Positions 11,758 through 23,377 of a DNA stretch of 64,000 nucleotides are shown here, in pieces. Position 1 is the first letter of the stretch; each line of letters starts with the position of its first letter. This DNA is from Protea cynaroides. Its lineage: Eukaryota > Streptophyta > Magnoliopsida > Proteales > Proteaceae. Made by a program: the position numbers and the translations under genes. The stretch covers positions 7,759,217-7,823,216 of the forward strand of contig CM053266.1 in assembly GCA_028583415.1 (NCBI GenBank), read 5' to 3'. The notes beneath the pieces are model-generated. The model was not told the origin of the DNA. It did not search any database and saw only the letters and a list, made by a program, of their open reading frames with translations.

Positions 11758-13996
11758 TGTAAGACCCGTGTCAATCTAACCCGGTCTTACCACCTGTTTA
11801 CCCATCGTGGTTGAGTTAAATGGACCAAGGGCGTGAAGGAGATCGAGATCCCAGGTATCAAATCGACCCAAAAACACTTAATTTGAAGGGAGGGTCGCAT
11901 ACCCAGCTAAGCAGGGTCGGACCTCCCAAAGCAGAAAGTCAGACCCTCAATTTTGAAGGGAGGGTTGGACATCTTGAACCCTAGGGTCGACGGGATCATC
12001 GACCCTCCCATCAACCATTGGGATTCTTTCCTAATCTCAATGGGACTTATTTAGGATGTTCCTACTCTATTTAAAGGACGTTCCTAAGGCTCTTTCACTC
12101 CTTTTCACAACCCTAATTGAATTGAGAGAAAGAGAAGAGAAGGAAAAGAGGAAGAACAGAAGCAAGGAAGAAATTTAGCCAAAAGAGAAGAGTTGCAGAG
12201 AAGGAGTATTCTTCTCAGGTATGGATACTAATTCCATGAGTTTCTACAGACCTTAGGTTAGATATTGATGAGAGTGTGATCTCGGAGAAACCCAAACCAT
12301 CAACCCATGGTTATGTTTTTATGGAAAACCATGGGGGATTACATGAAAGCCATCTAGGTGGATTATACATGGTTTCAGACCATGGAATGAATGTAAAATG
12401 GAATGTAGGATCAAGCCATAGGATCCCAAGCACGAAGAATGGACTAAAAGAGGGAACTGGATCAAAGTGCACCGAGGGTCGCACCGAGGGTCGATGACCA
12501 TCTGACCCTAGGTGATACTGACCATCGACCCTCAGTGTTCGGGAAGTTCAGAGTTTGGGGAGGGTCGCACCCAAGGCCGATCATGACTCCGACCCTACCT
12601 CCAACACTCAATTGACAGAATGGTTTTTAAATTGAGAATTAATTCTAATTAAATTCTATCGACTTTGTTAGGTCTTCTAGCAATATAATAACAATAGAAA
12701 GGTGATTCTAAAGCTTGGAAAAGTATCTATTAGCAAGCTAAGGTGAGGAAACAGAACTCCAAACTAATTGGTTAATAAAAAAATATTTTTTTCTATTTTA
12801 TTGAATCCAATGCCATGCTTGATTCTATGCGAATATGTTTGTAATGTGCATACAACATGTCATCCAATATTTCTATTACTTGTTCATGCCTATTTACTTT
12901 ATTGTTTAAAACATGATGATGATGATGATGATAGGAATAGGCATGTGATTGTATGTGTGTGGTTGGTGTACTTGATGCGAACGAGTATTAGGGGAGGTGT
13001 GATGAGAACGTCAATAAATGTTAACCTTTGGTGGGTCTTAGCACTTTAGCTCTATCTCTAACTCAAGTCTTGTGCATTAGCATCGTCGTATCGCCATTAC
13101 TTTAGCAGAACTATTATGTCGTAGGGTATCAGGGGAGGTGGTCTTGGTCCTTGTAGTCTCTGACTCTACCGGGGGGCCTTAGCTCTATCTCTATGGACAT
13201 TCTGAGGGATGCTGGGGGGAGGCCTTGGCATTAGGATTGGTTAGTTGCGAGCCCAGTTTGCAAGCCCTCGCTAACAGGGGCTTACGTGTTGGTATGGTAT
13301 TATATAGCAATAAACGTTAACCTTTGTTGTATAATGTCATGATTATGGTGGATGGGGACGACGATAAACGTTAACCTTCGGGCGAACTTCCACACCCTGT
13401 GCATAGAGGCGGGATCAATAAACGTTAACCTTTGACCACCCAACCTTTCTATTGCGCATTGCAAACTAAAACCAGACCAAAGATATGAATTGATTGCATG
13501 CATATGTATTGTTGCATTGTTTTGTCTACTCACTGAGCCGTGATGTGTGCTCACCCCTCGACGTCGAATATTTTTAGTTGATGATGTAGGTTATATGGTT
13601 GAAGATTATATAAATGCTCCAGCATACGGGAACGTGGCGGCGATGGCAGCTGAAGCTGAAGTAGATACACATGACTCCTCTTGCGAGTGCAACTCATGTG
13701 TATTCGATTAGATTTTTCTTAGGTTTCTTTATTTGAATTTAATAAAGATATGTATTTGATAATTATTTATGTCCCATTTGATACAGAATAATTTGCTATT
13801 TAATATTTATATCACAGTAGATTCTCAGTTCATTTTACTTTAAGATTTTCGCTATTATGTATTTACTCTGATTATGATTATGGATGTATGGGAGGTTAGA
13901 TAACGCGGGGATAGCCTACTCGAGATCCTGGTTGAACCGTTGGTTTGCTAGCGGTTCATCACACCATTCTGTACAGTGCTGAATTAGGGTGTGACA
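11758..13996 (+). repeat. 5' LTR of element I
   Basis: 2239 bp, TG...CA ends. AGGGTCG/CGACCCT motifs cluster in U3 (11891-12018) just upstream of the TATA-like CTATTTAAAGG (12067-12075), and again at 12472-12600. A purine-rich leader ends in the donor-like CAG|GTATGG (GT at 12219). U5 has a GATGATGATGATGATG microsatellite (12912), the 18-bp motif AATAAACGTTAACCTTTG or close variants near 13010, 13307, 13362 and 13418, repeated CTCTATCTCTA boxes, and the terminal small frame. Confidence 0.93.
13577..13711 (+). CDS. LTR-terminal small open frame, CxCxxC type (element I, 5' copy)
   Basis: The frame of 44 codons reads V-D-D-V-G-Y...E-D-Y-I-N-A-P-A-Y-G and ends HDSSCECNSCVFD before the TAG at 13709. 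Between the terminal 13 codons here and those of solo LTR IV (35742-35876) I count eight changed codons, six of them synonymous, which suggests selection on the peptide. The upstream frame is not conserved (a TGA lies at 13541), and a TTTTTAG acceptor-like site precedes it, so it may be a downstream exon spliced from the LTR leader donor at 12219. No methionine start is conserved. Confidence 0.45.
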   Translation, partial: VDDVGYMVEDYINAPAYGNVAAMAAEAEVDTHDSSCECNSCVFD

Positions 13997-13999
13997 ACT

Positions 14000-14011
14000 T
14001 GGTATCAGAGC
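14000..14011 (+). other. Primer binding site, initiator Met-tRNA
   Basis: TGGTATCAGAGC lies three bases after the LTR end and is complementary to the 3' end of plant initiator methionine tRNA, the usual primer of Tekay and many other plant gypsy elements. Confidence 0.92.
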
Positions 14012-14273
14012 ATCTCAGGCCTTGTCCGCTAAACTAACATACATTCGAGACAATTGTGAACTGAGATAGGATAAAAGTAAAAATAGTAATATAAACACAC
14101 TGTAAGCACAAGTGATGTTTGAGACCAAATTTAAAAAGAGAATAATGCATCTATTAAAGGGGAAACAAGTTACATATAATGAGTGAGAGAAACAAGATAT
14201 ATATACACAACTAGAGCAGAGTACAGTCCACAACCCTGACAGTTACTCTATAGTACAAGAAAATAAAGTACAA

Positions 14274-15632
14274 TCAAGAAGCTGGAGGTGAAGGAGGAGG
14301 CGGGGCCTCACGATCTCTGTCATAGTCCTCAGCATAGACTCTAGTCAACCAGGCTATCTGAGTCTGGGTCGCCTGTAGACTAGCTATGAGATCGGCTACC
14401 CTCCGATCAGTCGCACGCTGTACCTTTATAAGCTCTCCCATCCGTGTGCCTGATATGCGCTGGGCGGCTAACAGCTCATCCACTCTCACACGCTGAGCAT
14501 CTAGCAACTCCTCCATCCTCAGATCAGATCTGCGCCCGAGCCTCCCCGATCTCCGCCAACATCTCCGTCATGTCAGAAGGTGGGAGTGAAGGACCAGCCG
14601 CATGAGAAGGACCAGCCTCAGGTGCAGGAGCCGCCGCAGAAGAAGTACCAACTCCAGCCGCATGTGTAGGGGAAGGCGGTGGTATCGAGTCGAATCCATA
14701 TACATACGATCATCATCAACGACATGATCCACAGGAGCTCTAGCAGCGGCAGCAGCGGCCTTAGCGTCAGCCATCTTAATGCGAGTGTGAGGGCGCACCA
14801 TCACGTTCCTCTCCTCATCACTAACCTAGGCATCCCGCATACCCATCTTGTAGATAGCCTCCTAATCTAGAGGCGACGAGAAGGTCTTCTCCTGGATCTT
14901 CTCATCTACCAGGTCAACCCCCACACAGGTCAGTAGCACTGTAATCATGCGTCCATAGGGTAGATTACCCCTATGACCAGACAATGTAGCACTAATCATG
15001 GTCTGCATGATGATGTAGGGATGGCAGACCGGCTGTCTGGTGCATATGCTATACATCAAAAACTGGGTCAGCTGAGAAACCCTCTCATAGTGACCACTCT
15101 GCGGGATCAGATTATGCTGGATAATCTTACTGAAGACCCGTGGAGCTGGACGCAGGTAACAGGCTCTCATCTGCCAACGATCAGGTCGTAGCAGCTGATT
15201 GTCGATCTCTGCCATCATCTCCATAGAAATAAACTGGGGCTCTCCAAGCGCACAGTACACCATGGGGCCATCATAGGGTATGCCCAATAGGTCGGCTAAT
15301 TGCCGATAATCAAAGAAAATGTGCACCCCTTTAACATACCTGGTGATGCGCAACTCTTGACCATGCTCAACGTCATTGTAATTCCCCACCACCTGTAGAT
15401 TACAATAGAACTTGCGCACCAAATTCAGACATGTGCACGCATCATAGGTAATGACAGGGAGCCACCCCATATCACCAAATGCTCTCTCTACGTTGAACAA
15501 GGCTAGCTCAGCCAAGTTCACCATACGACCACCCTCCACTTTCTTACAGGCATAGTCGGCATACTATACCTCGGCTTCATTAGAGAGAAAGCAAAGCGGA
15601 TAACGAACACGGGGTATCTTGGTACGAGCCAT
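14274..15632 (-). pseudogene. Antisense gene of element I (plant-transposon-protein-like plus C-terminal helix)
   Basis: Read leftwards from ATG at 15632 (MARTKIPRVRYP), about 450 codons. An in-frame TAG near 15567, a TAG at the end of the S-S-P-L-D segment (about 14862) and a frameshift near 14690 break it. The open 225-residue core contains RAFGDMGWLPVI, GIPYDGPMVYCALGEP and a helix pattern I-I-Q-H-N-L-I-P-Q-S-G-H-Y, resembling the domain called 'putative plant transposon protein' (Pfam PF20167, from memory). An Ala-rich acidic linker follows, then a heptad-like C-terminus (DAQRVRVDELLAAQRI; AWLTRVYAEDYDRDRE). Its strand is opposite to gag-pol. Function is unknown; a regulatory or structural protein is possible. 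Confidence 0.75.
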
Positions 15633-16236
15633 GATATCTGCAGGTAAGAAAGAGAAAGAGAGACAAGGGGTTAGTAGGATAAAAATTTGAAAATTTAGCA
15701 TTTTAACGACGTAAGTTGTCCAAAAGCCTCACTTTTCACCCATACACGTGGGCGGGAGGACTTACTTAGGTTCCCACACATCCTACGACACTCACACTGT
15801 AGGAAATGGAAACCCACGAAGACCAATTTGAAGAAATTTCAAGAAATAAAAAATTTTGACAAATTAGGGAAAAAACGAGCAAAATTTAAGTTTCTCGATA
15901 ACCAACCGATGAAATTCAAAAATTTTTGAGGGCTTTCGTTCCTCGAGATACCAATAACAAAATCCCCCAATAAAAATCGAATTTTTACTATTGGAAAAAG
16001 TTTAATTTGAAAAATACAAGTTAAATGGACAAAAACCTAGAAAAGAAAACCTAAAAACAGGTAAAATTGGGAGAACATACCTGTATGGATGACGTGGACG
16101 TCGAAACCCCGACTCAAACTGACCAAAAACAGTGGAGTGGCACTGTAGCAACTCAGAGGGGAGAGACGAGTCAAAACGGGAGGGAAATAATAAGAAATGA
16201 CCCAAAATCGGATCTTAAAAATCTGATTTTTAGTCT
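15633..16236 (-). promoter_or_regulatory. Promoter, leader and intron of the antisense gene (element I)
   Basis: Reading leftwards, CAG|GTATGT (GT at 16080-16079) and CCTGCAG (AG at 15639-15638) bound a 443-nt intron that ends five bases before the ATG. The same donor and acceptor positions recur in elements II, III-a, III-b and VI. Upstream, GAGTTGCTACAGTG near 16140 and the AT block AAATCAGATTTTTAAG near 16215 are also shared and may mark the core promoter. Confidence 0.65.
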
Positions 16237-16372
16237 GAGGGTCGGACAATTCGACTAGAACAATCGACCCTCGAATCGACCCTCACATCGACCCTCAGCT
16301 CTCGAGAAGAACAGGTCATTCCTAGGGTCGGATACTAAGGGTCGGACAAACCATCGACCCTGCATAGAAAAG
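16237..16372. promoter_or_regulatory. AGGGTCG motif cluster between antisense gene and gag (element I)
   Basis: Seven copies of AGGGTCG or its complement CGACCCT fall within 136 bp (16238, 16265, 16276, 16288, 16324, 16338, 16354). The same motif clusters in both LTRs at two places each. The site lies about 160 bp upstream of the antisense gene's splice donor and 127 bp before gag, so it could control both divergent transcripts. Confidence 0.65.
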
Positions 16373-16498
16373 ACAGTATTTTTCTTTAAAAATGAGCTGG
16401 AATTGGAATTTTATATCGGTTAGTGTGTCTACATGAAATATAAATGACTTCTCACCTATTTTGATAATTTTCAGGCACCACCAATCACAGAAGGAATT

Positions 16499-17790
16499 AT
16501 GTCTAGACGTAGGGTAACTCGACAGAACCGAAATGCAGTTCCACCACCACCACCCATAGAGGAGACCAGTTAGGAAAATAATTATGCACCGGGTAATCCA
16601 GAATAGGCAAACCCTACAAATTTGACACCTCCACCACCAGAGCTAACAATCGTGGTGATGAATCTGGCTCAGCAGCTGCATCAGATGCAATATGCACAGG
16701 CTCAGATGCAAGTTGCGATGGGTGTTATGTTCCAAGCCACTCAAGCTGCACCTATGCAGACAGGATAAGCCAGTGCAGCACCGGTGGGTAACCACCCAGC
16801 ACCTCAGACACCTCAACAACCTGCTACCGCAGATTCCGGTATAGGCTCGAAGCAGCTCAGGTTAATTACTAGTATCCACCCCATCTGTTTGGGGCATATC
16901 CCCAAAATCAGTTGGATCACTCTCGATTGGTGGAGAGATTTTTGAAGATGAAGCCTAGGGAATTTAATGGCAAGCCGTCTGATCCATTATGGCTAGCACA
17001 CTGGATAGACGAGATGGAGAGAAATTTCCTCATGATGACTATCACAGGGGAAGAAAAAGTATTATGTGCCACCTTCATGCTCAAAGGCGATGCATATCAC
17101 TGGTGGAAGTCTACCCGGGACTATCTATTGACCAAGCACGCCCAACTGACTTGGGCTTTTTATAGAGAAGCTTTCTTCGAGAAATATTTTCAATGAAGGT
17201 TTAGAGATTCTATGGAGAAGGAGTTTCTGAGTCTATATCAGGGGCAGATGTCAGTGGATGCGTACCAACAGCGTTATGAAGAGCTGTTTTTCTTCGCACC
17301 ACTGAGTATGCAAGAAGAAGAAACCAAAACCCGTAGGTTCGTCACGGGACTGAGAGGAAGCATCAGAGAGCATGTTCTGGGCTTAGAAAAGAAGATTTAT
17401 AATGAAGCTGTCCAAATAGCTCGAGTCATTGAATCGAGCCAGAAGGAGAGTTATTTCACACAGAACCGGGGTATCAAAAGGCCAGCTGGAAATTCTTATA
17501 ACGTAGGCAATAACAAGACATATAAGCCTTTCCGCCCTCAGAATTTTAATGTTGCAACCAAGACTCCAGGGACTCAACCTCAGCCAAAGCCAAATTCTGA
17601 AAGTCCAAAGTGTTATAACTGCAATCAACCAGGACATATGGCAAGAGAGTGCCCTAAGCCCAAGAAGCAATTCCATCAGGGACGGGTATATGCTGTTACA
17701 TCCAAGGATGCGGCTGCATCACCCGATGTGGTCACACGTATGACTGAAACTTTTGAAGTTGTAATTATATTGTGTGAGCATGTAGACTAA
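16499..17790 (+). pseudogene. gag: gag of element I (capsid and zinc knuckle)
   Basis: The capsid-nucleocapsid protein starts at ATG 16499 (MSRRRVTRQNRNAVPPPP), 25 bases after an acceptor-like TTTTCAG. The core (16912-17480) has RFLKMKPREFNGKPSDPLW and LAHWIDEMERNF, then DAYHWWKSTR and YQQRYEELFFFAP. A CX2CX4HX4C zinc knuckle (CYNCNQPGHMAREC) lies near 17611-17652. In-frame stops at 16571, 16604 and 16766, a frameshift before 16912 and a TGA at 17194 make it non-functional. Most of the stops are one C-to-T or G-to-A change from a sense codon, as expected of methylated DNA. Confidence 0.93.
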
Positions 17791-17799
17791 GTTAAAATA

Positions 17800-20700
17800 A
17801 ATCACAAGTATCGTACCTATAAATGGTGCACCCGTCAAAGTACTTTTTGATTCAGGAGCTACTCATTCATTTATATCTGTGTCATTCGGAAAGAAGATAA
17901 ACTTACCCATCAAAACATTAGACTATAAATTACTTGTACGGTCACCGATGGGGTTAGAAGTGGAATTAGAGAAAGGATATGGACCATGTCCAGTCCACAT
18001 TGGTGAGAAAACCTTAGATGCAACCTTGATACAACTTGAGATGGCAGACTTTGACGTCATCTTGGGAATGGACTGGTTAGCTCGGCATTCGGCGAACCTA
18101 CTATGCGCCGAAAAGAAGCTAACATTTAAAGACCAAGCAGGAGTAGAATTCAATTTTACGGGAACCAAACTTCCCCGTAGACGCAAGCTCATACTCTCAG
18201 CACTAAAGGCTAAGAGATGCCTTGAGAAAGGGGTAGTCGGGTATCTAGTATCAGTGGTCGACCTAACCAAGGAAGCACCACAAATGGAAGATATTGAAGT
18301 CGTGCGGGACTATCCCGATGTATTTTTGGAGGAACTACCAGGTTTACCACCCGACCGAGCCACAGAATTTGTGATAGATCTTGTACCTGGAGCCGCACCC
18401 GTATCAAAACCACCTTATAGAATGGCTCCTACGGAACTGAAGGAACTGAAAGTGCAACTACAAGAACTACTGGACAAGGGTTATATTCGACCCAGTATAT
18501 CACCATGGGGAGCGCCGGTGTTATTCGTGAAGAAGAAAGACGGTAGTGTTCGATTATGCATCGACTATCGAGAGTTGAATAAACTGACAATCAAGAATCG
18601 ATACCCACTACCACGGATCGATGACTTGTTCGATCAGTTGCAAGGAGCAAAGGTATTTTCTAAGATCGATCTTCGATCGGGCTATCATCAATTGAAGATT
18701 AAAGAGGTTGATATTCCTAAGACAGCTTTCAGGACCAGATACGGACATTTTGAGTTCTTGGTCATGTCTTTTGGATTAACGAACGCACCAGTAACTTTCA
18801 TGGAACTTATGAACCGGGTTTTCCACGATATGTTGGATACGTCGATTATAGTATTTATTGATGATATATTGGTATACTCCAAGGACGAAGAAACTCATAT
18901 CAAGAACCTAAACGCCGCCCTACAGCGTTTAAGGAAAGAGAAGCTATATGCAAAATTTTCAAAGTGTGAGTTTTGGCTAAGTGAAGTCGCCTTCTTAGGC
19001 CATGTAGTATCCGCTGAAGGAATCAAAGTGGACCCCAGCAAGATTGAGGCTATTGTAAAGTGGGAAGCACCAAAGAGCGTTTCAGAAATTAGAAGTTTTC
19101 TAGGTCTCGCTGGTTATTATCGGAGATTCATGGAAGACTATTCCTGGATTTCCGTACCTCTCACAAGTTTGACTAAGAAAGGTACATGATCTGGAGCTAG
19201 CGGCAGTAGTGCATGCTGTCAAGATATGGAGACATTACCTATACGGAGAGAAATTCCAGATTAAGTCAGACCATAAAAGTCTTACTTATCTATTTAATCA
19301 GAAGGAATTGAATATGAGACAAAGAAGATGGTTGGAACTACTGAAAGACTATGATTGTGATATCCAGTATCATCCAGGAAAAGCGAACGTAGTAGCGGAT
19401 GCGTTAAGCCGAAAAGCAATGATAAAATCGCAAGGAGAGAATAGCACAATTGCAGCAATGTGTACTACCGGAATGGTATTCAATCACGGCAATGAGCAAT
19501 ATGTGATAGACGCAATGGATGAGTCAGCCAACCAAGGGTTCATTCATCGGTTTTCAAATATGTTTGCTGCATTGAAGATTATACCGGACATAATGGATGA
19601 AGTGAAGACAGCTATCAAATCAGATCCTTATCTGAGAATAGTACAAGAAGATATCGAGAAAGGTAGGACTAATCTTGAGTTCACCTTGGACGAAGATAAA
19701 GTACTGAAATACAAAGAAAGAAAATGTGTACCGGAAATAAAAAATATAGACATTAGACACCGACTGATGAAAAAAGCCCATACCACCATCTATTCGATAC
19801 ATCCTGGAAGTACAAAAATGTATCATGATCTAAAAAAATTATATTGGTGGAGGAGAATGAAAGGAGATGTAGCCAAGTTCGTGTCTCAATGCCTAAATTG
19901 TCAGAAAGTAAAGGCTGAACAACAAAGATCCGTAGGACTGTTACAGCCATTACCGGAACCAGCATGGAAATGAGACTGCATCACAATGGACTTCGTCACG
20001 GGACTACCACTGACTCCTCGAGTAGTTGACGCAGTTTGGGTGATTATGGATCATCTGACTAAAACAGCTCGCTTTATATCGATACGACCTCAGTATACAC
20101 TGGAGAGGTTAGCAAAGCTGTATGTGGATAATATTGTTCGATTACATGGTGTTCCAGAAAGCATTGTGTCTGATAGAGATCCACGATTTACTTCCAAGTT
20201 TTAGGAAGGATTGCAAAAGGCTATGGGTACAACGTTGAAGTTCAGTACTGCATTCCACCCACAGACCGACGGACAGTCAGAGCGTACAATTCAGATTCTA
20301 GAAGATATGCTACGAGCATGTATAATTGATTTCAAAGGATCATGGGATGAAAAGTTACCATTGATCAAGTTCGCTTATAACAATAGCTATCAGGCTACTA
20401 TACAGATGTCACCTAATGAAGCACTGTATGGCCGGAAGTGTCGAACTCCTTTGTTTTGGAATGAAGTTGGAGAACGTAGTATTGTTGGGCCGGAATTTGT
20501 TGAAGAGACTTGTCGAGTGGTCGACATTATCAAGGAAAGAGTGAGAACGGCTCAGAACCGTCAGAAGCAATATGCAGATACTCGATGCAGAGATCTGGAG
20601 TTCGTTGTAGGTGATAAAGAATTTTGAAGGTATCGCCTATGCGAGGATTGAAAAGGTTCAGACAGAAAGGGAAACTAAGTCCAAGATATGTCGGACTGTA

Positions 20701-21028
20701 CAAAATTCTGGCTAAGCGTGGTAAAGTGGCCTATCAGTTAGCACTACCACCATCTATGTCAAGTGTGCATGACATATTTCATATTTCCCTATTGAAGAAG
20801 TATGTCAAGGATCCAACGCATTTGTTGATAGTAGATTTACTGGATTTGACTGATGATTTGACATTTGAAGTAACACCAACTGAAATCACCAGTCGAATGG
20901 TTCAACGATTACGTAATCGAGATATCTATTATGTTAAGGTCACTTGGAAGAGTAAAGACATGGAAGAAATTACATGGGAAGAAGAAAAAACTATGCGGAA
21001 GCAATACCCTCACTTATTTGATTCATAA
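17800..21028 (+). pseudogene. pol: pol of element I (protease, RT, partial RNase H, integrase, chromodomain-like tail)
   Basis: The protease site DSGATHSF is near 17849-17872. Reverse transcriptase runs to about 19180 with KIDLRSGYHQLKI and FIDDILVYSK (about 18854). At 19181 roughly 210 bp are missing relative to element III-b, removing the N-terminal half of RNase H including its TDAS acidic site and shifting frame. RNase H resumes at 19209 (SDHKSL, ADALSR). Integrase has an HHCC segment (19780-19920), the DDE residues near 19988, 20170 and 20278, and a GPY-like module. The tail ITSRMVQRLRNRDIYYVK ending YPHLFDS fits a chromodomain of the Tekay type. Stops occur at 19971 (TGG to TGA) and 20202 (TGG to TAG), and a frameshift near 20620. 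Confidence 0.95.
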
Positions 21029-21060
21029 GGTACGTACAATTTTGAGGATGAAATTTTTAT

Positions 21061-21074
21061 AAGTAGGGGGGAGT
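21061..21074 (+). other. Polypurine tract, element I
   Basis: AAGTAGGGGGGAGT directly precedes the 3' LTR and follows the pol stop by about 30 bases. Confidence 0.85.
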
Positions 21075-23377
21075 TGTAAGACCCGTGTCAATCTAACCCG
21101 GTCTTACCACCTTGAACCAGGTTTACCCATCATGGTTGAGTCAAATGGACCAAGGGCGTGAAGGAGATCAAGGTCCCAGGTATCAAATCGACCCAAAAAT
21201 ACTTAATTTGAAGGGAGGGTCGCATACCCAGCTAAGCAGGGTCGGACCTCCCAAAGCAGAAACTCAGACCCTCAATTTTGAAGGGAGGGTCAGACATCTT
21301 GAACCCTAGGGTCGACGGGATCATCGACCCTCCCATCGACCCTCGGTTACCGTAAGAAATAGAAATTAGGAAATTACCTAATTTTCTATTGGGATTCTTT
21401 CCTAATCTCAATGGGACTTATTTAGGATGTTCCTACTCCATTTAAAGGACGTTCCTAAGGCTCTTTCACTCCTTTTCACAACCCTAATTGAATTGAGAGA
21501 AAGAGAAGAGAAGGAAAAGAGGAAGAACAGAAGCAAGGAAGAAATTTAGCCAAAAGAGAAGAGTTGCAGAGAAGGAGTATTCTTCTCAGGTATGGATACT
21601 AATTCCATGAGTTTCTACAGACCTTAGGTTAGATATTGATGAGAGTGTGATCTCGGAGAAACCCAAACCATCAACCCATGGTTAGGTTTTTATGGAAAAC
21701 CATGGGGATTACATGAAAGCTATCTAGGTGGATTATACATGGTTTCAGACCATGGAATGAATGTAGAATGGAATGTAGGAGCAAGCCATAGGATCCCAAG
21801 CATGAAGAATGGACTAAAAGAGGGAACTGGACCAAAGTGCACCGAGGGTCGCACCGAGGGTCGATGACCATCCGACCCTAAGTGATACTGACCATCGACC
21901 CTCAGTGTTCAGGAAGTTCAGAGTTTGGGGAGGGTCGCTCCCAGGATCGATCATGACTCCGACCCTACCTTCGACCCTCAGTTGACAGAATGGTTTTTAA
22001 ATTGAGAATTAATTCTAATTAAATTCTATCGACTTTGTTAGGTCTTCTAACAATATAATGACAATATAAAGGTGATAAAGCTTGAAAAAGTATCTATTAG
22101 CAAGCTAAGGTAAGGAAACAGAACTCTAAACTAATTGGTTAATAACAAATTTTTTTTTTCTATTTTCTTGAGTCCAATGCCATGCTTGATTCTATGCGAA
22201 TATGTTTGTAATGTGCATACAACATGTCATCCAATATTTCTATTACTTGTTCATGCATATTTACTTTATTGTTTATAACATGATGATGATGATGATGATA
22301 GGAATAGGCATGTGATTGTATGTGTGTGGTTGGTGTACTTGATGCGAGTGAGTATCAGGGGAGGTGTGATGAGAACGTCAATAAACTTTAACCTTTGGCG
22401 GGTCTCAGCACTTTAGCTCTATCTCTAACTCAGGTCTTGTGCATTAGCATCGTCGTATCGCCATTACTTTAGCAGAACTATTGTGTCGTAGGGTATCATG
22501 GGAGGTGGTCTCGGTCCTTGTAGTCTCTGACTCTACCAGGGGGCCTTAGCTCTATCTCTATGGACATTCTGAGGGATGTTGGGGTGAGGCCTTGGATACA
22601 CTGTTTGGCATTAGGATTGGTTAGTTGCGAGCCCAGTTTGCAAGCCCTCGCTAACACGGGCTTACGTGTTGGTATAATATTATATAGCAATAAACGTTAA
22701 CCTTTGTTGTTTAATGTCATGATTAGGGTGGATGGGGACGACGATAAACGTTAACCTTCGGGCGAACTTCCACACCCTGTGTATAGAGGCGGGGTCAATA
22801 AACGTTAACCTTTGACCACCCAACCTTTCTATTGCGCATTGCAAACTATAAATCAGACCAAAGATATGAATTGATTGCATGCATATGTAATGTTGCATTG
22901 TTTTGTCTACTCACTGAGCCGTGATGTGTGCTCACCCCTCGACGTCGAATATTTTTAGTTGATGATGCAGGTTATACGGTTGATGATTATATGAATTCTC
23001 CAGCATACAGGAATGTGGCGGCGATGGAAGCTGAAGCTGAAGTAGATACACATGACTCCTCTTGCGAGTGCAACTCATGTGTATTCGATTAGATTTTTCT
23101 TTGGTTTATTTATTTGAATTTAATAAAGACATGTATTTGATAATTATTTATGTCCCAGTTGATACAGAATAATTTTTTATTTAATATTTATATCACAGTA
23201 GATTCTCAGTTCATTTTACTATAAAATTTTTGCTATTGTGTATTTACTCTGATTATGATTATGGATGTATGGGAGTTTAGATAACACGGGGATAGCGTAC
23301 TAGAGATCCTGGTTGAACAGTTGGTTTGCTAGCGATTCATCACACCATTCTGTACAGTACGGAATTGGGGTGTAACA
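21075..23377 (+). repeat. 3' LTR of element I
   Basis: 2303 bp, ending GTGTAACA (GTGTGACA in the other copy). It repeats all features of the 5' LTR: motif clusters at 21207-21345 and 21838-21985, the four AATAAACGTTAACCTTTG-type motifs (22379-22815), and the terminal small frame at 22958-23092. It retains two segments deleted in the 5' copy and so is the better reference for the family. Confidence 0.93.
22958..23092 (+). CDS. LTR-terminal small open frame, CxCxxC type (element I, 3' copy)
   Basis: 44 codons, V-D-D-A-G-Y-T-V-D-D-Y-M-N-S-P then HDSSCECNSCVFD, stop TAG at 23090. It has the same length and ending as the 5' LTR copy. In a 3' LTR this region would lie in U5 and normally be transcribed only from the 5' copy. 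Confidence 0.42.
   Translation, partial: VDDAGYTVDDYMNSPAYRNVAAMEAEAEVDTHDSSCECNSCVFD

Larger units (their letters stand above)
11758..23377 (+). mobile_element. Element I: complete nested Tekay-like chromovirus
   Basis: The 11.6 kb element is bounded by LTRs 11758-13996 and 21075-23377 and flanked by the perfect 5-bp duplication TACTG (11753-11757 and 23378-23382). Removing it restores the LTR of element II, including the reading frame of its small terminal ORF. Order: LTR, Met-tRNA primer site, antisense gene, motif cluster, gag, pol with protease, reverse transcriptase, partial RNase H, integrase and chromodomain-like tail, polypurine tract, LTR. The LTRs are closely similar apart from two deletions in the 5' copy (about 10 bp near 11792, about 55 bp near 12018). 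It is the youngest clearly datable insertion here but is coding-defective. Confidence 0.95.

Noticed and set aside
13300..13554. Minus-strand open frame of 84 codons, also present in the 3' LTR
   Set aside because: It is generated by the repeated AATAAACGTTAACCTTTG motif (the complement encodes R-L-T-F-I repeatedly) and is not kept in other LTR subfamilies.
14679..15191. Plus-strand frames over the antisense gene of element I
   Set aside because: They mirror the antisense gene, lack family features and are not preserved in II or III.
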